Source: JBKHJA01 sp046538375
Lineage (GTDB): Bacteria; Acidobacteriota; Aminicenantia; Aminicenantales; Aminicenantaceae
Direction: 5' to 3'
Assembly (NCBI GenBank): GCA_046538375.1
Contig: JBKHJA010000036.1
Location: 1-22,691, forward strand
DNA length: 22,691 bases
A program made the position numbers and the translations under genes. The notes under the pieces were generated by a model. That model saw only the letters and a list, made by a program, of their open reading frames with translations. It was not told the origin of the DNA and searched no databases. Positions 1 to 6,677 of the stretch are shown piece after piece. Numbering within the stretch: the stretch's first letter is position 1; each line of letters opens with the position of its first letter.

Positions 1-37
1 AGGTTGAGTTTTGCTGAGCGGTCATGATAAAAATATA

Positions 38-1393
38 ATGTTTCATATTAAAATGAACTCTTCATATGATGTGATTATACTGGGAGCCGGTCCTGCAGGA
101 CTGTTTGCTGCCTTTGAACTCATGGATTCTGATCTTGATGTTCTGGTCATAGATAAAGGGAAAAAGCCTTTAAACAGAGATTCCAGGATATTTGGGGTAG
201 GTGGAGCCGGCACCTTTTCCGACGGAAAACTCAATCTCACTTACAAGATCGGCGGTGATCCCACCCAACTGGGAAGGACCAGCCAGGATATACAGAACAG
301 GATAGAAAGAATTGATCATATTTTCACAGAACTGGGAGTCAGAGAGGAATATTCAGGTACAAAAGGGCCTGAACTGGGGGCTTTAGGAAAGAAAGCCGCC
401 AGATATGGGGTGGAATTTGTGGCAGGAAAGCAGAGACATATTGGTACAGATAAGCTTCCCCACACCATGGACAGACTCTACCAGAGGATCAGTGAGAATA
501 AAATAAAATTTAGACTGGGAACCGAGGTGAAAACCATTGACAGGAAGAACAGCCAATTCCTTCTGAAAACCTCCACAGGAACAGTGAGATCCCGATTCCT
601 GGTTGCTGCCCCCGGGAGAGCCGGTGCCTACTGGCTGAGAAACCAGGCCAAGCGGTTGGGAATCGCTTATGAGTTTGGCCCCATCGATGTGGGAGTGAGG
701 CTCGAATTTCCGGCCGAGATCTATGAAGATGTCCAGCATATCATGTATGATGTGAAATTCAGATTGTTCACTCCCACCTACGATGATATGGTGAGGACTT
801 TTTGTGCTAATCCGGGAGGATTTGTGGCTGTGGAGGAATACGGGGATTTGGTTCTGGTCAACGGGCATGCGGCCAAGAAAGCCAAAAGCAAAAACACAAA
901 CCTTGCCCTTCTCTCCAGGGTGGAGCTTACAGATCCTGTTGAAGATACCACCACATACGGGCGGGCCATAGCCAGGTTATCCAACACCATTGGAGGCGGA
1001 AAGCCCCTGCTTCAGAGACTGAAGGATCTTAAAGAAGGCCACCGGTCCACCTGGGAGAGGATCTCCCACACTTCGCTCTCTCCCACCCTGTCTCAGGCCA
1101 CTCCAGGAGACGTATCCATGGCCCTTCCCAGCAGGATTGTCATCAATGTCTTGGAAGGGATAGAAAAGATCAACTATCTCCTCCCAGGGATCGATTCTGA
1201 GAATACCCTGGTCTATGCTCCTGAAATAAAATTTTACGATACCAAATACAAGGTGAATCAAAACCTGGAAGCCAGCCTCAGAAATTTCTATGTGGCTGGA
1301 GATTCTTCCGGATATGCCCGAGGTATTGTTTATTCCGCAGTGACAGGAATGATCGCTGCTGAAGGCATAAAGAGATCAGCCGGTGATCAATAG
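38..1393 (+). CDS. FAD-dependent oxidoreductase, COG2509-like
   Basis: A flavoprotein of about 450 residues. The N-terminus carries the Rossmann dinucleotide-binding motif (YDVIILGAGPAG, followed by an acidic residue at the end of beta-2 in VLVIDKG), and the C-terminus has the second FAD contact (NFYVAGDSSGYARGI). The stretch GVGGAGTFSDGKLN near residue 60 is typical of the COG2509 uncharacterised FAD-dependent dehydrogenases, which resemble HI0933/BaiN-like and geranylgeranyl-reductase-like folds. The substrate cannot be told from sequence. The frame is open from a TTG at 11. ATG codons at 38 and 53 are both possible starts and neither has a clear Shine-Dalgarno sequence; the Rossmann strand begins right after the ATG at 53, so that start is equally acceptable. 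Nothing in the neighbouring genes suggests a pathway. Confidence 0.85.
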   Translation: MFHIKMNSSYDVIILGAGPAGLFAAFELMDSDLDVLVIDKGKKPLNRDSRIFGVGGAGTFSDGKLNLTYKIGGDPTQLGRTSQDIQNRIERIDHIFTELGVREEYSGTKGPELGALGKKAARYGVEFVAGKQRHIGTDKLPHTMDRLYQRISENKIKFRLGTEVKTIDRKNSQFLLKTSTGTVRSRFLVAAPGRAGAYWLRNQAKRLGIAYEFGPIDVGVRLEFPAEIYEDVQHIMYDVKFRLFTPTYDDMVRTFCANPGGFVAVEEYGDLVLVNGHAAKKAKSKNTNLALLSRVELTDPVEDTTTYGRAIARLSNTIGGGKPLLQRLKDLKEGHRSTWERISHTSLSPTLSQATPGDVSMALPSRIVINVLEGIEKINYLLPGIDSENTLVYAPEIKFYDTKYKVNQNLEASLRNFYVAGDSSGYARGIVYSAVTGMIAAEGIKRSAGDQ

Positions 1394-1544
1394 AGAAAGT
1401 GTCTATAGCTGTGTCCATATCCAGAATTCCCCTCATTTCTAATTTTTGGCAGCAAGGTATCTCGCTTCCCGGATAGATCAGAAGACCATGGAAGCTTCTC
1501 CAAAACCGTGATGAGTTACCTATACTGATTGAAGAGGATGAGGA

Positions 1545-1597
1545 TGGGGGATGACGGCTTCCCACCCTCACCCCATTCACAGAAATGGAAATGCTTT
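1545..1597 (+). repeat. Dispersed intergenic C-rich repeat, copy A
   Basis: From 1552 the segment runs TGACGGC, then a C-rich core with CCCTCACCCC, then CAC.GAAA and GAAATGCT. It aligns with copy B (8671-8716) over about 45 bases with only two single-base gaps. The preceding GATGGGGG (1544-1551) is partly complementary to the C-rich core, as in the hairpin of copy D. It lies between the oxidoreductase and the DUF1328 gene and ends just before the latter's start. Confidence 0.6.
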
Positions 1598-1607
1598 TAC
1601 AAGGACA

Positions 1608-1775
1608 ATGCTTTACTTGATATTGATATTCATCGCCATCACTGTGGTGGCCTCTCTTCTGGGTCTTACAGATATAGCCGAAGCCGCCTCTACCACTGCC
1701 AAAATCCTTTTTTTTCTGTTTTTGGTCCTTTTCATCACCACCCTGGTGGTGAAAAAGATAAGAAAGAAAAAATAG
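1608..1775 (+). CDS. DUF1328 (YtjA-like) small membrane protein
   Basis: A 55-residue protein that is almost entirely two hydrophobic helices: residues 1-20 (LYLILIFIAITVVASLLGL) and about 31-48 (AKILFFLFLVLFITTLVV), ending in a basic tail KKIRKKK. The pattern GLTDIAEAASTTAKILFF is the DUF1328/YtjA signature, a family of inner-membrane proteins of unknown function with the same length. The ATG at 1608 is chosen because it gives the family's usual N-terminus; the frame extends further upstream through repeat copy A but that part has no family character. AAGGA at 1601-1605 lies unusually close to the start. The first 26 bases of the gene recur at 2884-2909. Confidence 0.8.
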   Translation: MLYLILIFIAITVVASLLGLTDIAEAASTTAKILFFLFLVLFITTLVVKKIRKKK

Positions 1776-1827
1776 GAATGTGGGTCAGTTTGAATTAAAC
1801 CTGAGTACACTGCTTCTTTGCTGACAA

Positions 1828-1852
1828 CAATCCTCAACAATCAAGAGGATTG
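1828..1852. terminator. Hairpin downstream of the DUF1328 gene
   Basis: CAATCCTC (1828-1835) and GAGGATTG (1845-1852) form a perfect 8-bp stem with a 9-base loop, followed by GGATTTTG. The T tract is weak, so it may be an inefficient terminator or only a structured 3' end. Confidence 0.35.
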
Positions 1853-1910
1853 GGATTTTGACTGGACATCTCACTCCCTGCCGCCTCCATGATGCGAAAG
1901 CCCCAGAAGC

Positions 1911-1972
1911 CGCTTTAAAAAAGCGCTATCTTAGAATTGACTTGATTCGAGATCAAACCAAATGGGTTTGAT
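1911..1972. repeat. Two small inverted repeats in the gap between DUF1328 and the PIN gene
   Basis: CGCTTT/AAAGCG (1911-1916, 1920-1925) has a 3-base loop. ATCAAACC/GGTTTGAT (1952-1959, 1965-1972) has a 5-base loop. The second hairpin has a sister at 2927-2950 with the same ATCAAAC and GTTTGAT arms. The rest of 1776-1996 contains no open frame that looks coding on either strand. Confidence 0.4.
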
Positions 1973-1996
1973 GAAAGGATCGACTTAACTCATCGA

Positions 1997-2152
1997 TTAT
2001 AAAATAGAACCATCCGGATTAAAATTTTCGTTGAATCCAAGCTCTTTTAAAAGTTTAGAAATATCCAGCGGAATAAGCAAATGAATGATAAATCTTTCAA
2101 AATTAAGATTTTTCTCCTGACCTAAAGGTGGAAGATTATTTTTTAAATATCT
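1997..2152 (-). pseudogene. Gene 3' remnant overlapping the end of the PIN toxin
   Basis: Minus-strand frame, open from a TAG at 2153 to a TAA at 1997-1999, giving about 51 residues. It includes FERFIIHLLIPLDISKLLKE and GFNENFNPDGSIL, which have the balanced, amphipathic composition of a real protein C-terminus. It has no ATG, GTG or well-placed TTG start and no ribosome-binding site, and it overlaps the last codons of the PIN gene in a different frame. I do not recognise the family. The best explanation is the surviving tail of a gene truncated when the toxin-antitoxin module arrived, or a frameshifted third gene. Confidence 0.3.
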
Positions 2153-2540
2153 CTAAAAATTTATGGGGAGACAATATTTTTATTCTCATATAAGATCCAA
2201 AGGACTCAAAGGCTTTGTCTCCAGTTATTATATAGCTAGCTTTTAGAGCCACAGCGCATTCAATGAATTTGTCATCACCAGGATCTTCTTCAATTAGATT
2301 AAAATCAGGTGTTTTTTTTGTAAACAAAGTATTAATGCCTTTCGCGAAAAGGGCTAACAATTCTTCTAACTCCGCTTCATGTTTTAAGCTCAGTCGTTGA
2401 AGCACCTGGATGTATTCCTCCAGAATGCTATCTGAGAGACAGAGAGTGATTTGGCCTGTTTTCCAAAGGTCAATAATTTTTTTTGGGTTTCCCCCGAAAA
2501 AAGAGGAAACGAAAATATTGGTGTCGATAACCACTTTCAT
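2136..2540 (-). CDS. PIN-domain toxin, VapC-like (PIN_3 family)
   Basis: A 134-residue single-domain PIN ribonuclease. The acidic metal-binding set is visible: D6 in VVIDTNIF, E41/E42 in SILEEY, D90 in DDKFIECA and D108 in IITGDKAF. The length and the GDDKF...A..L.A.YIITGD layout match the 'putative toxin component, PIN family' group (COG1569) of type II toxin-antitoxin systems, whose members cut RNA. It is translationally coupled to the upstream antitoxin by a 4-base ATGA overlap. The operon is A+T-richer than the neighbouring genes, consistent with horizontal arrival. Confidence 0.88.
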   Translation of the reverse strand: MKVVIDTNIFVSSFFGGNPKKIIDLWKTGQITLCLSDSILEEYIQVLQRLSLKHEAELEELLALFAKGINTLFTKKTPDFNLIEEDPGDDKFIECAVALKASYIITGDKAFESFGSYMRIKILSPHKFLEIFKK

Positions 2541-2785
2541 TTATTTGATTCTCTGACCTGTCTCACCATTTCAGATATATCTTTATGCTGAATACCTTTG
2601 GATTTGAGTTTTTTCCCTATTCTTGACCATAGGTTGTCAATATAGTCACTTATATCGCGGTCTTGAATGTAATCTCTAATCAACTCTCGTACCACCTGAG
2701 AGGTGCTTTTTCCCTGGTTCCGGGCGATTCTATCCAGCTTTTCCTTTGTTTCTGAAGACAGCCGGATAAGCATCTGGGATGTCAT
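2537..2785 (-). CDS. Ribbon-helix-helix antitoxin of the PIN module
   Basis: An 82-residue protein. Residues 1-45 are a ribbon-helix-helix (MetJ/Arc/CopG type) DNA-binding domain: beta strand TSQMLIRLSSE, then helices KEKLDRIARNQGK and TSQVVRELIRDYIQ. The charged C-terminal tail would wrap around and neutralise the PIN toxin. An excellent Shine-Dalgarno sequence (AAGGAGG, six bases before the ATG) supports the start. The gene precedes the toxin with an ATGA overlap, the usual antitoxin-first order. By family rule the antitoxin, alone or with toxin, represses its own promoter, and a suitable repeat-rich operator lies directly upstream. Confidence 0.88.
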   Translation of the reverse strand: MTSQMLIRLSSETKEKLDRIARNQGKSTSQVVRELIRDYIQDRDISDYIDNLWSRIGKKLKSKGIQHKDISEMVRQVRESNK

Positions 2786-2799
2786 GTAAACCTCCTTTT

Positions 2800-2833
2800 T
2801 ATATCATGTATATAATATATATCATATATATAT
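2800..2833 (-). promoter_or_regulatory. A+T-rich promoter/operator of the toxin-antitoxin operon
   Basis: A 34-base stretch almost purely A and T contains two copies of TATATCAT (2800-2807 and 2818-2825) set 18 bases apart within imperfect palindromes. It overlaps sequences that can serve as -10 boxes on the minus strand and ends three bases before the antitoxin's Shine-Dalgarno sequence. Repeated half-sites of this kind are what ribbon-helix-helix dimers bind. The exact box positions are inferred. Confidence 0.5.
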
Positions 2834-2883
2834 TCCCGTCAAGTGAATATACTAAATTCGTTTTTTTAGATATGGAAAGAACG

Positions 2884-2909
2884 ATGCTTTACTTGATATT
2901 GATATTCAT
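2884..2909 (+). repeat. Exact 26-bp copy of the start of the DUF1328 gene
   Basis: Identical to 1608-1633, i.e. the first eight and two-thirds codons of the DUF1328 gene including its ATG. It then diverges and is closed by a TGA two codons later. A short ATGGAAA also precedes both copies (1585-1591 and 2872-2878). It is a fragment of a duplicated gene or a recombination footprint; the two copies enclose the toxin-antitoxin operon. Confidence 0.75.
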
Positions 2910-2926
2910 TTGACCTGCTCCTTAAA

Positions 2927-2950
2927 ATCAAACTAAGAAAAGGGTTTGAT
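2927..2950 (-). terminator. Hairpin downstream of rpoD
   Basis: On the minus strand, downstream of the rpoD stop, ATCAAAC and GTTTGAT form a 7-bp stem with a 10-base loop followed by TTTTAA. It could end rpoD transcription. It is A+T-rich and weak, and resembles the hairpin at 1952-1972. Confidence 0.35.
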
Positions 2951-3005
2951 GGGATTCTAATGGGCGATCACAGGATACCAAAAATGATAGGTGAGTTTGG
3001 TCCGA

Positions 3006-4628
3006 TCAATAATTGGAGGTGAAGGATTGAAGCTGACGGCTCTGCTTGGACTCTTTTATTTTTTTCAAGGCTTTGGCTTCAATCTGCCTGATTCTCTCCC
3101 TGGTTACCCCAAACCTTTGCCCCACTTCTTCCAGGGTGTGCTCGTTTCCATCTATCAACCCGAATCTCATCTTGATCACCTCAGCTTCTCTTTCCGTCAG
3201 GCTGTTAAGGGCTTCCTCGATGTGCTCTCTCAGGTTGATATGGGTGACCGTCTCCTGAGGGGAGGGGGTTCTCTCATCCTGGATAAAATCACCAAAGTGT
3301 GTATCTTCTTCGCTGCCCACAGGAGCGTCCAGAGATACGGTTTCCTGAGATATTTTCTTGAGTTTTCTTACTTTCTTTGCTGGCATTTTCATCCTTTGGG
3401 CCAGCTCAGCCGAGGTGGGTTCTCTTCCTTTATCTTGGACAAATTTCTTTGTGGCTTTCTTGAATTTGCTGATGGTTTCCACCATATGAACAGGAAGTCT
3501 TATGGTCCGGGCCTGGTCGGCTATAGCTCGGGTTATGGCCTGTCTGATCCACCAGGTGGCATAAGTTGAGAATTTGTATCCTTTCCTGTAGTCAAATTTT
3601 TCCACTGCCCTCATCAATCCCATGTTTCCTTCCTGGATCAAGTCGAGGAATTTAAGTCCGCGGTTGGTGTATTTTTTTGCTATGGATATCACCAGTCTCA
3701 GGTTGGCTTCTATCAATGCCTTTTTTGCCTGGTCGCTGATCTTCTTTCCTACCGCCACATCCCGGAGAACTTTTCTCAATCCCTTTGGATCAAGGCCGGT
3801 CTCTTTGCGCTGTTTTCTAAGCAGGCGGTTGACTTTTCTGATATCGAGTTTGAGCTGCTTTTTCCTTTTTTTACTTCTTGCTCTCCTGAATTTTAAATAC
3901 GATTCGTCTTTTGTTTCCTCTAACTCATTGACTGTCTGAAGTCTATTTTGAAGGATGCTGAGAATTTTTTGCCAGTGAGCATGGTTGATACGGAGCTCTC
4001 TTATCAAAAGACTTATTTTTACCACCAGGCGGTATCGGGCAAATCTGTATTTCTTTTTTGAAGGGAGGCTCTGCAGTTGACTGTTCAAATTTTTGATTTT
4101 CCCTATTTTGGTTAAAATTTGCTTTTTCTTATCCTCGATATTCGACTCTGTCACTTCTTCGTCTAAATCAAACGCTTTGGGGATAAGTTGAGGATTTTCT
4201 TTTATCTTCTGTTCAAGGAAAAGGACTTCATTGAGGGCAGTCCTTGTTTTGGAGAGGGCTTTGACAATGTCCTTTTCGCCTCTTTCTAATTGCCTGGCTA
4301 AGATGATTTCTCCCTGGTGGGTGAGGAGGGATATTCTTCCCATTTCTCTAAGATAAAGCTTGGTAGGATCTGTTGTCGGCTGCAGCCCTTTAAAAGAAAG
4401 GGATTTCCCTTTTTTTCTTTTTGGTTTATCCAGAATCTTGATGTTGTGGTGGTCCAGGATTTTCATGAAATAATCTATATAATCTTCGGAGTCCAGTTTG
4501 TCCTGGAGGGCGTCGCCTATTTCTTCCAGGAATATATACCCCTGCTCCTCTGCTTTTGAGATGAGCTGATCCAGTTCTTCCCTTTTGTCTTTGGTGATTG
4601 GTTCTAAATCTTTTATGGTAAGTATCAT
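3006..4628 (-). CDS. rpoD: Primary RNA polymerase sigma factor, sigma-70
   Basis: A 540-residue group 1 sigma factor. Region 1.1-like N-terminus spans about residues 13-65; region 1.2 (DPTKLYLREMGRISLLTHQG) about 87-118; a charged non-conserved linker about 120-300; regions 2.1-2.4 about 305-385 (NLRLVISIAKKY, DLIQEGNMGLMRAVEKFDY, FSTYATWWIRQAITRAI, TIRLPVHM); region 3 about 386-460; region 4 about 470-530 with the -35-binding helix-turn-helix VTRERIRQIEAKALKKI. It directs core polymerase to housekeeping promoters of the TTGACA/TATAAT type, in line with the promoter boxes read elsewhere in this window. It is a single transcription unit here, divergent from the kinase gene at 4734; the common dnaG neighbour is absent from the window. 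Confidence 0.97.
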   Translation of the reverse strand: MILTIKDLEPITKDKREELDQLISKAEEQGYIFLEEIGDALQDKLDSEDYIDYFMKILDHHNIKILDKPKRKKGKSLSFKGLQPTTDPTKLYLREMGRISLLTHQGEIILARQLERGEKDIVKALSKTRTALNEVLFLEQKIKENPQLIPKAFDLDEEVTESNIEDKKKQILTKIGKIKNLNSQLQSLPSKKKYRFARYRLVVKISLLIRELRINHAHWQKILSILQNRLQTVNELEETKDESYLKFRRARSKKRKKQLKLDIRKVNRLLRKQRKETGLDPKGLRKVLRDVAVGKKISDQAKKALIEANLRLVISIAKKYTNRGLKFLDLIQEGNMGLMRAVEKFDYRKGYKFSTYATWWIRQAITRAIADQARTIRLPVHMVETISKFKKATKKFVQDKGREPTSAELAQRMKMPAKKVRKLKKISQETVSLDAPVGSEEDTHFGDFIQDERTPSPQETVTHINLREHIEEALNSLTEREAEVIKMRFGLIDGNEHTLEEVGQRFGVTRERIRQIEAKALKKIKESKQSRQLQSFTSNY

Positions 4629-4694
4629 TCCATTATTTATAACTTAGATTAGGTTCTTTTCGTTGCAAATTATTTTTGTATATTTTTATCCTAT

Positions 4695-4723
4695 TTGGCA
4701 TGTTTTTTGTAATATTGTATAAA
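4695..4723 (+). promoter_or_regulatory. Sigma-70 promoter of the AAA/APH kinase gene
   Basis: -35 TTGGCA (4695-4700), 17-base spacer, -10 TATAAA (4718-4723). Transcription should start near 4730, three to four bases before the ATG at 4734. No Shine-Dalgarno sequence fits in that space, so the transcript is predicted to be leaderless. Confidence 0.6.
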
Positions 4724-4733
4724 TAAGAAAGTC

Positions 4734-6251
4734 ATGCTGGTCATAGTGTCAGGCTTACCGGGTACAGGAAAAACCACGGTGGCCAAAAAGATGTCTGATG
4801 AAATGAAAGCTGTGGTTTTGAGCACGGATAGAATCAGAAAGAAAGCCTTGAAAGAACTGGGGTATTCAGAGAGAAAGAAAAAGCGGGTCTATGATGAGAT
4901 GTTGAGGATTGCCCAGGATTTGCTGAAAAAGGGAGAAAATGTCATTCTGGACGGGACTTTTTTCCGTAAAGAGCTGAGAGAAAGAGGATTTAAATTAGGC
5001 CAGAGGCTTGACCAGAGGGTTTTTTTAGTGGAGACCGTTTGTCCAGAAGAGACGGTCAAAAAGAGAATTGAGGAAAGATATAAACACAAAAAGGACTACA
5101 GTGAAGCCAACTATAAAGTTTATAAAATCATCCAGAGTAAATTCGACCCTTTCCAGAGTGAACATTTTGTCATAAACACCCAGAATGAGGAGGAGTGGAA
5201 AGAAAAGCTGCTGGATGCGGTGAATAAAATGAGAGTCATACAGAATCAGGAGGAGATCATAGATAAGTTACTGAGAGAAGAGAGGGAGAAAGTCCTCCAG
5301 ACTCATATAAGTTGGGTGATTTTGACCGGAAAAAACGCTTATAAAGTGAAAAAGCCGGTGCGGTTCAGTTTCGTGGATTACAGTTCGTTGGAAAAGAGGA
5401 AGCATTTCTGTGAGGAAGAGAACAGGATCAATTCTTTGCTTTCTCCGGACATGTATCTGGGAACAATGCCCATCAAAATGTCGAATGGTAAAGTCATCCT
5501 GGATGGAGAGGGGGAGACTGTGGAATATGCGGTCAAAATGAAGGAGCTTCCTCAGGAAGCGAGAATGGACCATCTGCTGAAAAAGGGGAAAGTCGGCTCC
5601 TCTCATGTTGAAGAAATTGCCCGGATTTTAGCCCGGTTCCATGCCCAGGCTGAGAAGGCCCCTCAAGAGTATGGTTCCATCAAGGCCGTAAAAGAGAATT
5701 TTTCTCCAGTGTTTGAGACAAAAGATATTCTGCAGAAATTCCTGGGTGCAGGAAAAAAAATGGAGAATATAGAAGATAAAGTGAATTCTTTCCTTAAGAA
5801 AAATAAAAATTTATTGAATAAAAGAAGATCTCAAAATAAAATAAGACACTGCCACGGAGATGTGAGAACAAAAAACATCTTCCTCTACGGAAAGAAAATT
5901 TACATTTTCGATGCCGTTGAATTCAACCAGAAGATATCCTGCTGTGATGTGGCTGCTGAGGTAGCATTTTTGTCCATGGATTTGAATTTCTTTAGCCAGA
6001 AAGAAATGGCTGAGGCTTTTGTGGAAAAGTACATCCAGTTCTCCAAGGATAAAGAACTGGAAAAATTGATAGACTTCTACCAGTGTTACCGGGCATTGGT
6101 GGAGACACTGGTGGAATCCTACACCCTGGTTGACGCAGAGATTGGCGAACGGAAGAAAAACAAAGCCAAACAAGCCTGTCAGAAATATTTGGATCTGGCA
6201 TTTTCCTTTGCCCAGAAGTTGAGGATTTCTGAATCAGAAATGCGGTCATGA
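4734..6251 (+). CDS. Two-domain kinase: N-terminal P-loop ATPase, C-terminal APH-like phosphotransferase
   Basis: A 505-residue protein. Residues 1-165 are a P-loop kinase-like domain (AAA_33/COG0645) with Walker A GLPGTGKTT at 7-15 and NVILDGTFF near 70. Residues about 190-490 are an aminoglycoside-phosphotransferase/choline-kinase-like fold (COG2187): NAYKVKKPV holds the ATP-binding lysine region, HGDVRTKNI (H374, D376, N381) is the catalytic loop and FDAVEF (D393) the metal-binding aspartate. Proteins combining these two domains are known but usually carry the APH-like part first; here the order is reversed. The substrate is unknown, and antibiotic resistance should not be assumed. The ATG at 4734 is chosen because the P-loop strand begins at once. 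Confidence 0.88.
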   Translation: MLVIVSGLPGTGKTTVAKKMSDEMKAVVLSTDRIRKKALKELGYSERKKKRVYDEMLRIAQDLLKKGENVILDGTFFRKELRERGFKLGQRLDQRVFLVETVCPEETVKKRIEERYKHKKDYSEANYKVYKIIQSKFDPFQSEHFVINTQNEEEWKEKLLDAVNKMRVIQNQEEIIDKLLREEREKVLQTHISWVILTGKNAYKVKKPVRFSFVDYSSLEKRKHFCEEENRINSLLSPDMYLGTMPIKMSNGKVILDGEGETVEYAVKMKELPQEARMDHLLKKGKVGSSHVEEIARILARFHAQAEKAPQEYGSIKAVKENFSPVFETKDILQKFLGAGKKMENIEDKVNSFLKKNKNLLNKRRSQNKIRHCHGDVRTKNIFLYGKKIYIFDAVEFNQKISCCDVAAEVAFLSMDLNFFSQKEMAEAFVEKYIQFSKDKELEKLIDFYQCYRALVETLVESYTLVDAEIGERKKNKAKQACQKYLDLAFSFAQKLRISESEMRS

Positions 6252-6275
6252 AAAGAGAAAGAAGAGGAAAGCTGA

Positions 6276-6620
6276 GAAGGGACATTCACGGCTTTTCTCT
6301 TGAAATACAAACTCCATCTGGTGGTCACCATTGAGAACAAAGGGCCTGGAACCATTCCAGAACAGGTATGGGTTACAGAGGAAGAACCCGAATGTTCCTT
6401 GACCATTCTGCTCAACGAAGAGGAATTCAGCAAAACCACCGTCTTGGAATTCGATCCGGATAAAGCTCTCCAACCTGTAGAAGGTATCGCTGTTTTCCCC
6501 ACTGATCTAAAAATAACAGAGGAAGCCACTGTGGCTGCTGTCATTGACTGTGCGCATCTCATCAATGAACAGAATGAAGAGAACAACTCCCTAACTGCTG
6601 TTCTGGAGTGCGAGAAATAA
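6276..6620 (+). pseudogene. Orphan CARDB-like domain, probable gene remnant
   Basis: Open frame from a TGA at 6273 to the stop at 6618. It encodes about 105 residues with the pattern of a CARDB/immunoglobulin-like beta-sandwich: LVVTIENKGPGTIPEQVWV at the start, alternating strands, and the hallmark INEQNEENNSLTAVLEC near the end. Such domains normally occur as repeats in exported proteins. This frame has no signal peptide, no ATG and no Shine-Dalgarno sequence (the first possible start is the TTG at 6300), so it is most likely the tail of a lost secreted protein. It follows the kinase gene by fewer than 50 bases and converges on the methyltransferase gene. Confidence 0.45.
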
Positions 6621-6677
6621 GCGTTGGGATATCTTCTAACAGCAATATGGGTTTTTTTACAGGAGATGGACTTCCGG

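Noticed and set aside
1529..1798. Alternative plus frame of 89 codons overlapping the DUF1328 gene
   Set aside because: Histidine- and proline-rich nonsense; the other frame encodes a recognisable DUF1328 protein.
3028..3042. AAGCTGACGGC near the end of rpoD matching repeat copy B
   Set aside because: Only about 11 bases, inside coding sequence, and without the C-rich core or the GAAATG end; treated as chance.
2991..3569. Plus-strand open frame of 192 codons opposite rpoD
   Set aside because: It is the complementary shadow of the conserved rpoD region 2-4 coding sequence; no ribosome-binding site or domain character.
4734..6251. Calling the APH-like domain an antibiotic-resistance gene
   Set aside because: Fold-level similarity only; fused P-loop/APH-like proteins are widespread metabolic or unknown kinases and nothing nearby indicates resistance.
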